From the NCBI RefSeq assembly GCF_040869045.1, contig NC_090322.1, forward strand, positions 179,070,672 through 179,134,671: 64,000 nucleotides of DNA, given 5' to 3'. The position numbers and the translations under genes are program-made. The notes below the pieces were generated by a model, which saw only the letters and a list, made by a program, of their open reading frames with translations, was not told the origin of the DNA and did no database searches. Each line of letters opens with the position of its first letter. The stretch's first letter is position 1. Of this stretch, positions 21,501-31,739 are shown piece after piece. The stretch is from Eurosta solidaginis. Its lineage: Eukaryota; Arthropoda; Insecta; Diptera; Tephritidae.

Positions 21501-22424
21501 TAGAAATTTACGCTCCGATAGGAGATTGCACGGAAATTAAGGTAAATTTGCTTATCTATTAATTTCACTGGAATGAGTTCGCACCTACTATGCACATGCG
21601 CGGTTCAAGGGGGGAGGAACTTTTTTTATATTGACTGTAATGAAGTATATAATACTACTCTACATAGTAATTTCATATCACAAAACGGATTTTTACTAAT
21701 CTTTAATTTTTCTTGCTTTGTTGTTGTTGCTATGTTTGTGTGAAGATTATAAAATAATTGATGTTTCGGACTCGCTCTTTGCCATAAAAAAAACGTTTCT
21801 ATCTTTTCTTAATAATTAAAAAATCATATGTATACTTTTAATCTATTGTGTTTGTGAATCTATATTTTTTAGCTGATGAGTTTCTCAAATACTCGATAAC
21901 AATCAAAATTAAAAATTATAGATTAGAAACATAAATAAAAATTAGAATAAGAATAAAATTATTAAATAAATTATAAAAATAAAAAATTATGTATTACAAA
22001 AAAAAAAAAAAACGAACAGGATTAGCCTGGTTTCATCGGGCCTTTTGAGAGCAGAGCGCTGCCACAACGTCCAAAAAAAAAAAAATAGCAATGAGTATAC
22101 TCATGCAGTTCTCTAATACATATTTTATTCAATTTCCTCTTTACTGTCGTAGTAGCTAAATTACATATTCACGTGGCTATGTTTAATTAATTACTGCAAT
22201 AAGAATTGAGCACACAAAGAAAGGAGAACAATAATACAATGTTGACAAACTTACTTAGAAATATTTATGTACATTTAATGCGGAAATGATAAAAGAGAAA
22301 TTTCACATTTATATAATTATCTAATTTTTTTTTTGTAGATTTGTATTTGGAATGGCTATAATGCTACCGGATGCCAAATTTGGCAGTGGCAATTTTTTTT
22401 CGAATTTCGACAGTAAAATTTGTC
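21501..22424. other. No recognised feature
   Basis: AT-rich, with poly-A runs near 22000 and 22075. No repeat or coding pattern recognised. Confidence 0.4.
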
Positions 22425-22905
22425 TTTTTTTGTTTTGATATATTCAGAAAAAATTTTTATTAAATTCGTAACTGAAACTATGCAAACCAGTCTCAAAAAT
22501 GTTTTCGAAAAAGCTCGAGAAAATTTTGCGAAAACTTCGAACTTCATAGTTGGAGCTATCTAAATTGTATGCAGTTTTGTTCGTGTTGAATTAAAAATTT
22601 TTTTTTTCGTAGAGCGTTTAAAAGTTTCTCCCAAATATAACGAAAAACGTTTCTTTTTATATGCGAGAAAGTACCAAGGATGCATCGAAAAAAAAATTTC
22701 ATAAACTTTTGTGAACTTTAACTTGTAGTTTATTGAACTAAAACTGCTTACTCAAAAAACTCAGAGAACTCCAAATGAGAAGTTCAAAATTTTAATAATA
22801 TTTTCTGGAATTTTTTCGAAAACGCTTTTGAGATTGACTGCATAGGCTCTGTAACAAACTTAATAAAAGTTTGTTCTTAAAATATTGGAAAAAAAAATTT
22901 TTTTT
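22425..22905. mobile_element. Foldback (imperfect palindrome) element
   Basis: The left arm 22425-22620 contains TTTTTATTAAATTCGTAAC, CAAACCAGTCTCAAAAATG and TTTTCGAAAAAGCTCGAGAA. The right arm, read as reverse complement from 22905, gives TTTTATTAAGTTTGTTAC, the GCAGTCAATCTCAAAAGCG block and TTTTCGAAAAAATTCCAGAA in the same order. Arms of about 200 bp flank a short centre. A related single arm occurs at 47885-47990. Non-coding, MITE-like. Confidence 0.65.
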
Positions 22906-22957
22906 TTCACAACTTCAGACTGTACTGCCAATATTAAAAACCTCACGTATAAATTTT

Positions 22958-23185
22958 GATGCCTATTGTAGGCTTAAGCTGAGCTTCTCTTCTCTACAAA
23001 TTGGCGGGATGGAACCAACAAGTTTTTTGACGACTCCGAACAGCATATGCAAGGCAAATATGTAAATTTTCATTGAGAAGCTTTTCATGGCAGACAGACA
23101 CTCGGAGTGTTTCCAAAATCGCTGCAGAAGGGCGAACTGGTTGGAAACACGTTTACCAAAATTTCTGATGTGACTGCCAAAAATA
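22958..23185 (-). mobile_element. Diverged copy of the abundant tRNA-derived SINE
   Basis: Shares the ordered words AGCTTCTCTTCT, ACAAATTGGCGGGA, CGACTCCGAACAGCAT, GCAAGGCA, AGCTTTTCATGGCAGA, CACTCGGAGTG with the better copies at 24778 and 31294. The promoter head is not recognisable. Confidence 0.6.
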
Positions 23186-23469
23186 ACATCTAAACAAATA
23201 TTCCGGATTTTGAAAACTTCAAGGAGAAAAGCGGCAGATTTTAAACTAACAGCTAGAAAATAGGTGTAAGACTTTTTATCTCAAGCAAAAAACTTCAAAG
23301 GGTTTGCAGGTTATAAGTGATTAGCGAAACTAATCCGACACCAACATTACATGTTTTTATGTAAATTCCACCTGCGCTAGCAACTGCCCAAGGCTTAGGG
23401 CCTCGGTTCAGTTTTAGTGCGGGCCTTATGGCCATAAGAGTACAGCGCTATCAAATATAGGACGAATGG
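23186..23469. other. No recognised feature
   Basis: Short stretch between a SINE and a LINE fossil, with no assignable pattern. Confidence 0.25.
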
Positions 23470-24180
23470 ACAACATCGTTTTGTACCTGAGCTTCGAAGG
23501 ACATCTTGGGGCACAAAAGAGCGAGAAGGTTGGCGCAAGCGTGCGAAAATTGCGGCACTTATTATGGTTACAAGTTAACAGAAGGGGTTGGATCTGCTAT
23601 TTACTGTGTCAATCCAGAAGCCTCAAAATCCTACAGGTTACCAAATCACGGGAGTGTCTTTCAGGCGTAAATTGTGGCCGGTAATCCTTCCGGAGGAATC
23701 ATACTCAGGCTGCGTCGCGTCAATATATATATTGACAGTCAGGCAGCGATTAAGGCAATAATCCACACAGTATCCCATCAAGAAATGACCTTGAATGCAA
23801 GGAAGCATTGGAGGTAGAAGATAACGAAAATATCGATAAGTTGGATCAGGAGGGAGCAGCACCCGTTGAATCGAAGGTTGACGTACCATTCCGTTTATGA
23901 GATTTTAAAAGGAGACAGGATTTTAATATGATCCTTCAAGCAGGAAGCCCATAGATAGGAGCACGGGGCTGAAACATTTCTAAGATAATGTGCCAATCTT
24001 ACGACAAAGTTGATCATATTTCTAAAGAGAGTCGACTTAAGGTGAGCCTGGACGTACGAGGTAGACACTGCCTCTTTTCGTCTCATGCTTGTAAATGAGG
24101 TCGTCAAACGAATTGTGATGATATTTTGGACAAATTCAATATATGTGAGGTATTTATTGACCGTCCGGCCCAATCTAATC
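23470..24180 (+). pseudogene. LINE RNase H domain fossil
   Basis: One frame gives NIYIDSQAAIKAI at about 23725-23765. The DSQAAIKAL-type motif holds the third catalytic aspartate of the RNase H domain carried by I/R1/LOA-type non-LTR elements. Upstream, a YCVNPEASKSYRLPNH segment in another frame matches the block before the catalytic glutamate in related copies (compare 29640-29700). Several frameshifts and stops separate the pieces. The far end is poorly defined. Confidence 0.55.
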
Positions 24181-24777
24181 CTTTACTGCTTTTCATAAGA
24201 CTACTATTAAATAAAAAAAGAAAAAAATAACAAAACATATTTCATGAATAAAAAATATTCTCTAAGGATGATTCTTAGTTATCAGGAAAAGTCAATGTAA
24301 TTAATTACTGAAATTTTAACGATAAATTTGAAGCAAGCAATGTACCTATTAAACGATTGTTTTTTTATACTAAAACCTGAAATGGTTTTGCTCATTAAAA
24401 CCTACCCTAGATTTTATGTCGTCATACACACACTGCAATACATTGTACATTTGCACGTTTATAGATTATGAATGTGATAAATAAATATATGTAAATATTA
24501 ATTATTTAAATGCCTTCCTCTTTCATTAACTCATCCTTTGTTTCCGGCTAATCAAATAAATTATTCCCCAAACGCTAACTACTTCTTCAATCTTTAATGC
24601 ATACATACATATGTAGGTACATATGTTTATATGTATGCATGTTAAATTGTATGTTCCTTGATTTGCTAAAATTATTGGCTAAAGAAAAGCATTGTGTATA
24701 AAATTTGAACAAAGCAAAATAGGAGTAATAGGCAATTATTATACAAATAATAGCAGGCTTAAAATAGAAATAAATGT
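24181..24777. other. No recognised feature
   Basis: AT-rich, including an ACATACATATGTAGGTACAT simple stretch near 24605. No coding pattern. Confidence 0.4.
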
Positions 24778-25085
24778 AAGGCGCGATAACCTCCGAAGAG
24801 ATCTAAGGCCGAGCTTCTCTTCCAACTTGCGTCCTGCTCCTGTTGATTTTCCCTATACATTGGCCGGACGGGACCTACATGTTTTATGCCGACTCCGAAC
24901 GGCATCTGCAAGGCAGATGAGTTTTCACTGAGAGCTTTTCATTCAGAAATACACCCGGAGCGCTGCCCAAACAGGGGCGACCCCGCTTAGAAAAATTTTC
25001 TTCTAATTGAAAAACCTCATTTCTAAAATTTTGATGTTGCTTTGTCTAGGGTGTGAACGCTACCATCACACCACGGTAGCCGCCG
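24778..25085 (-). mobile_element. tRNA-derived SINE
   Basis: In plus-strand order it shows GCGCGATAACCTCCGAAGAG (3' end), GGCCGAGCTTCTCTTCCAA, CGACTCCGAACGGCATCTGC, GAGAGCTTTTCATT, GGCGACCCCGCTTAGAAA and, at the far right, CTACCATCACACCACGGTAG. The right end is the promoter head on the minus strand, where the reversed sequence reads TGGTGTGATGGTAGCG (A box); the B box is damaged here. The left end abuts a short A/T-rich tail. One of at least six copies in this window. Confidence 0.85.
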
Positions 25086-25439
25086 GGTTTACATACATAT
25101 TTATTGTTGGATAAAATGGAAACTATTCCATGTTATATGTATAGTTGTCCCATATACAACACATTTATAGATTTGCGCATATACATAGATTCATATTAGA
25201 TCCATAATCTTTGAGTTATAATTGGCGATGGTTTTGTCGCAGCGCATGAGTTAATTATTACATGTTATGTTATTTGATAAAATCGGATTTGACGCATTAC
25301 CAAGTGTCAATAAGATTGACTAAGCAGGTAGATATGCATACAAGAATACATACCTATAAAGTACCCGGCAGGCTGCTTTGTCCAGACGCTTCCCTATGCC
25401 ATTATCTTCTATTTTATATTCTCCTCTTCTTGTTATTCT
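25086..25439. other. No recognised feature
   Basis: No repeat recognised; a frame opening at 25262 runs through but only its last part (after 25628) has a recognisable motif. Confidence 0.35.
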
Positions 25440-25545
25440 TATCCATCTCTTATTCCGTTGGAAAAATACCCCTCCCCCCACAAACCTTTCCGTCGAACTT
25501 CGACCCATCGTCGAACAAGTTAATCGGTCCCCTGCCCCAGATGAA
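25440..25545 (-). pseudogene. LINE RNase H N-terminal fossil, inverted copy
   Basis: The reverse complement of 25475-25545 contains GGGGACCGATTAACTTGTTC then GATGGGTCGAAGTTCGACGG, encoding INLFDDGSKFDGK-like residues. It mirrors the plus-strand copy at 25628-25723. DGSK carries the first catalytic aspartate of LINE RNase H. Frames are disrupted downstream. Confidence 0.5.
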
Positions 25546-25627
25546 TCATCTTCCCCACTCCTCCCTCGAAGGAATGGCTGAATGTTGTATAGGGAGCAGT
25601 TATCGGCATACAATAGTCCGTCCTGTC

Positions 25628-25723
25628 CGGGATATAGTCAGGGGACCGGTTAACTTGTTCAAAGATGGGTCGAAGTTGGATGGAAAGATTGGTGGGTGGG
25701 TCTTTAGTAAATGTAAATCGTAA
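25628..25723 (+). pseudogene. LINE RNase H N-terminal fossil
   Basis: Reads PVNLFKDGSKLDGKIGGWVF before a stop at 25721-25723. This matches the start of the RNase H domain of non-LTR retrotransposons (hydrophobic strand ending in the catalytic Asp of DGS, then a Gly-rich turn). It stops before the catalytic Glu, so it is a short remnant. The open frame that extends 100 codons upstream has no related sequence. Confidence 0.55.
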
Positions 25724-26914
25724 ATGTACACAATTTGCAATATACTGTTGGGTAGTTCTCCATTGCGGTTAGTTGAATTAGTTTTAATTTGTAATCCAGC
25801 ATTTTTAATAAACCTTTACACGAGTATGCATACCGTTGCCCAAATTTTAGTTAACCCAGCAAAAATTTTAAGCCAAAAAAGAGTCAGAAAAAATATCTAA
25901 ATTGGAGCGTCTACAGTCGCTATGAGCTCATTTGGAAGGACGAAACCAATGTATTGCCCTTCTTGCAATGGTCATCCTAAAAGAGCCTATTAACATATAT
26001 CATTTGAGCCTAAATAAGAGTCCGACATGAGTCTTAAAAGGCTTTTAAATAGCTCATACTATACTCAATTGGAACTCTTTCCGGCGTCATTTTTAACTAT
26101 AATAAACTCTGTTAATATCTCACCTATTTGGCTATCTCACCTATTTAGCATCTTCAGCGCTTATTGGGGGCACATATGTAGATGTAGTTCGACACACCAG
26201 GATAGAGCGTGGCAGCTTTGCGGTCACATTAAAAATATAAAGAAGCTCCCATGAGCGGAAAACATCGGTGCTTATACAAAAAAAGAATAGCAAGGGTAAC
26301 AATAATGTACAAATGTAATTCATTTTGTATTAAATTTCTTTGATTTTGTCATATCAAAGTCTCAATATTTGTTCCAATCTCGCTTTAACAAACATAAATA
26401 TTTGATAAAACATAATTTTTTTACATGCTAGGTTAGGAGCTTTTAGACCGTTAAATAAAAGGCAAAAATCAAATTTTCTCTTACCCTTCTTCGCGTTTCG
26501 ACGCTTTTCTGATTCCTACATTGTCCACTTGTTTTAGACTCGTTTCGGATTCTTAAATTTTGAGTGTTGTGAGCACGTTTGAGGGGTAGATTTGTAGCGC
26601 TTACAGTTCCGAAATATGTGAAAACTATCAGCTTAAAAAATCCTATCACCTAAGAGTCTTTTATGACTCAAATTCAAATTCATTCCTATCTTATCCTCGT
26701 GGGAGTTTTATCACAACAATTTTCTCTCCTATGTTTTCCGCTTCGAATATGTGTCAAAAATTCTTCATAAAAGCCCTGAAATAGTGTCATTAAAGAACAA
26801 AAAATTGACAGTGTATGAGGACAACAAGGCTCATAAGTAATATCGGAAGGATGCCTGTAAAAGAGACTTGTGTTAGAGACAAAATATGAGCGTGCTGGAA
26901 GTCACATAGCATTC
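25724..26914. other. Unassigned sequence
   Basis: Nearly 1.2 kb with no recognised repeat. Short open frames (75 and 68 residues) lack motifs and neighbouring continuity. Confidence 0.4.
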
Positions 26915-27560
26915 ACTTCAGGCTCCTAAATGAGTTCGTAACGAGTGCAAAGGATCCAATGTTTGGACTCCTTTCAGACTAATTGTTAACAACGAGTGTT
27001 TTAGAGCATATTCCAATTTGGACCTTACAAATGTAATAAACAGTAATTTTTTAGTATAAGGATCCTTAAATTCTGAAATTTTTCGTCTAATGAAAGCTAG
27101 AGAGGAATATGCTTTAGGTATAATGTAATTCAAGTGATCAATAAACGTGAAATTCGAGTCTAAAACAACCCCAAGGTCTTTGATTTTATAACTAGAACTG
27201 AGGACAGAGCCAGAAATAGAGTACTAAGATATGAGTGGCAATCTAATTTTGTTGAAGGTGGTCGAGCAGAATTTTTCGATATTGATCATTAGCATATTTC
27301 GATCACACCATTCCTGGAATTTGTTAACCTCATTTTGCATAATTTGAATATCAGAGAAGCTTGTTATTTTTTTTTTTTTATTTTTAAATCATCGGCATAA
27401 AGGAAAAACACTCTGACAATCGTTGATGAAAATAACAAAAAATAGAGTACCAAGGATAATACCTTGAGGAACCCCAGAGGTAGCTCTATATGAAAATGAT
27501 TTTACGCCATCAACAACAACATAGTTAATTCTATCTATCAAGCCGTTAACTCGAAAATAA
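26915..27560 (-). pseudogene. LINE-D reverse transcriptase fossil
   Basis: Reading the minus strand from about 27560, the pieces in order are VDGVKSFSYRATSGVPQG, FVIFIND, after a frameshift FLYADDLK, then EVNKFQEWC, IKDLGVVLDSNFTFIDHL, and in the last 216 bases KAYSSLAFIRRKISEFKDPY and FVRSKLEYA. SGVPQG, YADD and the LGV-LD block are hallmarks of the reverse transcriptase palm of non-LTR retrotransposons; YADD is the catalytic motif. Upstream fingers and the endonuclease are not seen. The clade (CR1-like or Jockey-like) is not resolved. Frameshifts make it dead. Confidence 0.8.
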
Positions 27561-27778
27561 TAGTTTGCTGCCGATAATTAGCAGGTAATCAAATAAAATC
27601 TTGTCGCAGTCGGTAGTTAGCTGAAGCCGAAGAAACCGAAGAAGCTCTTCTCAGAGAGCTCAAACTTTTTGCTTCTGCCACTTTGATGTTTGAGCAGCCC
27701 GATGGGTAGTCCAACACACCAGACCTATATAAATTTTATACCGCTATATATCCACACACTAACTTCTTCATATCTGTG

Positions 27779-27893
27779 TGGTTAGGTTAGGCTAGGTTGA
27801 ACTGACCGGGCCAAGAGGACCTCATATAGACTGAATCAGTCCGTAGTGTTACCAGAAGTTTGTTTTAACGACCGAACTGAAATCGCCTATCTG
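27779..27893. repeat. Dispersed repeat beginning with GGTTAGG-type words
   Basis: Starts with TTAGGTTAGGCTAGGTTGAAC and continues GACCTCATATAGACTGAATC and ACCAGAAGTTTGTTTTAACG. I recall this combination as a common tephritid genomic repeat, but no second good copy lies in this window. Confidence 0.35.
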
Positions 27894-29559
27894 TGTGGTT
27901 AGACGAGAGTGCAATTGTAGGATAGCTGTGTCACGTAACCTCCCTTGCTACTTTGTAACAATAACAATTACAACATATATACTCCCTAAGAATTTTCGGA
28001 CTATTATTGAAACTGCTATCCATCTACTGAAAATAGATACAGAGCGTTTAAGAACTATATATGTATGAGCACTTAGATCATCCGAGCCTTAACTATCAAA
28101 GTACTTCTGTAGGGAACTTGGGATAGTCAAATCCTACTTCTCAGTTCTTGCCTTCAAGAAACAGCCAGTATATTTCACTCTAACCTGTTATCGCGTATTG
28201 CGCTCTTAAACAACGCGACCCGGTGGCATCTTATTACTTAATTGATCTATTTTGCTGAAGTACAAATATATCTGCTTTCTGTGTCTTTAGCTGATTCTCA
28301 AGAGCAAACTTTCCGGGCAATTATTTGCTCCCCACATGTTAAATAATAAAGCAAATCTTAACATTTTTTTTTGGAAAAAAAATCTGATTTTTTTTCTAGA
28401 ACAGTCTAATCTATTCTGCGCTTTGTGCTAAATGCATGAATTTGATAACTTGTGAATGTTCATTATATCTTTACAATTTAATCATGTTACAACGGATACG
28501 ATTAATTGATGTAAATGTTAATTAGGGGACTTTTTTGTTGTGTGACATGAAGTAAGCAAAAAAGAAAAGTGACGATTAGAATTGTCAAAAAGATATTGAA
28601 ATGTTAATAAGCGGATATAGCTAACGGTTTGCTGATAGCATTTGATTTATTGGTGAGCTCAAACGACAGTCACGAAAAACGGGAAGCGTAAGCGAGCATT
28701 AGAAGAAGATGAGAAAACAGAAACTACATACAAACAAGTTGAACGGAAGGAGAGCGAAATGGGGCATAAGAATGTTTTAAAATTTGCTAATTCGTGAACT
28801 TATTTTCTTTATCAGACTTTGTTTGGTTGACTTGCAATGATTTAAAAGATTTATAAAATATACGCGCAAAAATACGAGCAGCTTATCGATATCAGACTCA
28901 CATTTTTCGAACAAAACGCTTGACCTCTCAGGCTTGAAGCTAGTTGGAGATGAAGATTTGCGTGAACCATGACATGTGCAATGTATAAACTATTGAAACT
29001 GCAAGTTTAGTTTGACGCTAGAGGACGTCCCTATTGGTTGGGCGAATCATTGATATGAGAAGAAGAAAGTTGCGAAGACAGCCTTGATCCTCCTCGCATT
29101 CTGACTGGCTTCTACTTCGGCCAAAGCAAGACTGTTTACTGTGCGCTGACTTCAGCTGCTTTTTCTAGATTCCCCACACATTCCTCCAAGAGAAGGAAGA
29201 GGATCTAATAGAACTTTGATTTTCTTCTCCCTTTAACGCAAAATATACTCCACCTGTGTAGGATGTGTTATCGATGTTAAATGGTCCTTTGCCAAAAATT
29301 AATTCGATACTTTACGAAATTTAGCATCATTACGTACCAAACCGACCATTTCGGAAACCATTGGACTAACTTTACTCTTTACTTAAGTCATCCCACCCGC
29401 TTCTTACGTGGGAATTTGTGTTCGTCAGACATATTACTTCAGAGACATTATTCGTCTCGATTAACACTATGAATACATGTTAGGTCGTTAGGTCTTTGTT
29501 GACCAGCCAGCTCGACCTTGCCTAGTTAAGGCGAGTATTGGAGAAATTTTAAACTGTAT
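27894..29559. other. Unassigned sequence
   Basis: Mostly unrecognised. A short block near 29250 (GTGTTATCGATGTTAAATGG, GTCCTTTGCC) resembles the reversed LINE 3' end seen at 35622-35765. No coding pattern for a host gene. Confidence 0.35.
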
Positions 29560-29880
29560 TGGTAAGCGACTTAAAGGACGCTACCCACACGCTTGATCCC
29601 GAAACTTATTTGGTTGCATTGCCTGGGAGATGGGTGAGCGGTTTCTTCTACGAGCTTAGTGTTAGCCACAAATTGAGACTCCCTGATCACTGCAGCTTCT
29701 TCCGAGTAGAGCTTTGCTGCTATGGGAGATGTTTTAAGTAAATAATAATTTCAGCTTTTGCTGTTAGGGAACATAGTATATACTCGAAAATGCAGCGGCT
29801 ATCAAAACATTGTCAGGGATTACAGGTAACACTGGAAAACTGCCAAGCTAAGTTCATGGCGCAAGTGATCAATTTTCGAC
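29560..29880 (+). pseudogene. LINE RNase H domain fossil
   Basis: The frame around 29640-29710 gives FFYELSVSHKLRLPDHCSFF then RVEL. The block S-x-KLPDHCSVFQAE, with the second catalytic glutamate, is typical of insect LINE RNase H domains; here QAE has become RVE. About 90 bases later NAAAIKTLSG recalls the DSQAAIKAL block holding the third Asp, which is lost. It is interrupted by a stop at 29739-29741 and frame changes. Confidence 0.6.
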
Positions 29881-29961
29881 TTATTCAATTGCTTTCCACA
29901 TTAATGCGAGTGCTTGTCCCACTCCTAGCAGAAAGTGTTTTGAGGGGGGAATAATTGAAGC

Positions 29962-30196
29962 GGAGGGGTGACATAAGATCTGTGTCCATAAGGTCACTTG
30001 AGATCATGACCAATTCAAATGGCCACAAAGTCATTTGAAGTTATGACCATATGATATGGCCACAACGTCAAATTTCAAAAGGTGACAATAACACTGATAT
30101 TTTGACTATTCTGCCAATGGTCATTGATCTTGTGGCCATTTGAAGTGACCATAATGTCAATTAAACTTTTGGCCGGTGATCTTATGTCACTCCACC
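29962..30196. mobile_element. Foldback MITE-like element
   Basis: The left terminus GGAGGGGTGACATAAGATC and the right terminus GATCTTATGTCACTCCACC are near-perfect inverted repeats. Further inside, AAATGGCCACAAAGTCA-type words on the left mirror TTGTGGCCATTTGAAGTGACC on the right. The interior consists of degenerate repeats of GGCCACAA and GGTCA words in both orientations. It has no coding capacity. Confidence 0.7.
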
Positions 30197-30549
30197 TTCG
30201 AAACAGCGATCGGCCTGTCCGCCCTGATGTCGCGTTGTTCCAAAATAAGTACTTAACAAACAACCGCAGTACATCGCAATAGTAACAAACCCAGAATAAT
30301 AGATGGCACTGTAGATAGCACAACACCGAAGCGGACATACATATCTTCAAAAAACATTTGACAAGGGATGGCTGAAAACATGTCGTACATACATACTTTA
30401 ATAGGAAATAGGACAAGGTCCATACGACTTCATGTCAAACCACATCCATGGGGTTTCTTATAGAGCGGGGACGTGAGGTTTTTTCTTCACAAAGATGTCT
30501 TGACATTTGATCTTAAAGCAAAGTCATTTGTCGTAATTCCTATTAAAAA
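30197..30549. other. No recognised feature
   Basis: No repeat or coding pattern recognised. A 113-residue minus-strand frame (30075-30416) overlaps the foldback element and has no motif. Confidence 0.35.
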
Positions 30550-31735
30550 CTGTCCTATTAGAAACAGTTATGATTACGTCCTACATCGCTTACTGCGTGA
30601 AAATAGCAAAACGCCCCGGCCGATCTATAGATAAGTTTTGGTACAACCTAGCGAGAGCTGTCACTGTCACTGACCAAATCCTCGGCGCCCTTCTATTCAA
30701 TGTGTTTAAAGCAAATATCACCCATTTTGGACATCCACGTCGATACAATTACGCAACCGACCGTCTTACACCCAAAAATACAGGGTGTGACGTTTGATCG
30801 GGATTTAAATTTGAGCTGCAATAAAAAGAAAAAAGAAACAAACTCAAGGAAACTGCTGTCTTGTTATAACAGCACGCTGTAAAGCGGGAATACCCCTTTA
30901 AGGGAGCAGAAGTTTGGGCATCCAAACATATATCTGTTTGTAGTGGCCCCGCCGCCCTGAAACATCATAAGTCATCTTCGGAAGCATTATGAAGAAAACC
31001 GGCATTTCAGCCGAAGTCAGCCGAATGAAGAAATAGCGCATGAATAGGCTCTCAGAGACATTAAAAAAAGTCGATGGATTACTATGGAAATAATTGCGCT
31101 GTCAACCACCTTCTCCAAGACAAATATCTTGAAGTCGCATTTGAAGAAAGCAATCTCAACTTCGATTTGGATATCGTTATAGGGTCCAAATGAGACACCA
31201 TTCATCTTTTGAATTGCAATTTGGAGCCAATGCCTCTTACACCCATATCCCTCTGGTCCATCCCATTTGAATCTGCAAGTTTTCCCGTTAGAGGATAAAT
31301 AAATAAATAAATGTTAGGCGCGATAACCTCCGAAGAGATTTTAAGCCGAGCTTCTCTTCCAATTCGAGTCGTGCTCCTTTTTAATTTTTCCTACAAATTG
31401 GCGGGACGGGACCTACTCGTTTTATGCCGACTCCGAACGACATCTGCAAGGCAGATGAGTTTTCACTGAGAGCTTTTCATGACAGAAATACACTCGGAGT
31501 GCTTGCCGAACACTGCCGAGGGCGACCCCGCTTAGAAAGATTTTCTTCTAATTGAAAGACCTCGTTTCTAAAATTTTGATGTTGCTTTGCCTGGGGCTTG
31601 AACCCGGGATCTTCGGTGTTTTAGGCGGAACGCGCTACTATCATACCACGGCGGCCGCCCGTTAGAGAATATTGATGACAATATGTGTCTGATCGCGCTT
31701 ATTGGATGGGACGAAGCACTGCGACAACAACAACC
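30550..31735 (+). pseudogene. LINE-B (Jockey-like) C-terminal fossil, interrupted by a SINE
   Basis: Pieces in order: KIQGVTFDRDLNLSCN (after the RT palm, the GVTFD block) near 30774, PLREQKFGHPN near 30895, HLRKHYEEN near 30985, then QPNEEIAHE and a decayed tail. The HLRKHYEE word is shared with the second copy at 56345-56941. The 3' part resumes after the SINE at 31658 with the GATATTGAT-type block, GCTTATTGGATGGGACGAAGC and CAACAACAACC, again as in the other copy. Many stops and shifts. Chromosomal position of the ORF start is not visible. Confidence 0.7.
31294..31657 (-). mobile_element. tRNA-derived SINE with perfect 10-bp target duplication
   Basis: Best-preserved SINE in the window. 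The minus strand starts with a promoter head (A box GTGGTATGATAGTAGCGCG, B box GGGTTCAAGCC), then the conserved body, and ends in an ATTT-repeat tail (31294-31312 on the plus strand shows AAATAAATAAATAAATG). CCCGTTAGAG is duplicated at 31284-31293 and 31658-31667. Removing the SINE and one copy restores the LINE-B 3' end. The tail and duplication indicate LINE-assisted retroposition. Confidence 0.95.
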
Positions 31736-31739
31736 AATT

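Noticed and set aside
24778..25085. Short plus-strand frame (24692-24931) as a small gene
   Set aside because: It is a translation through the conserved body of the SINE; the equivalent positions in other copies are not open.
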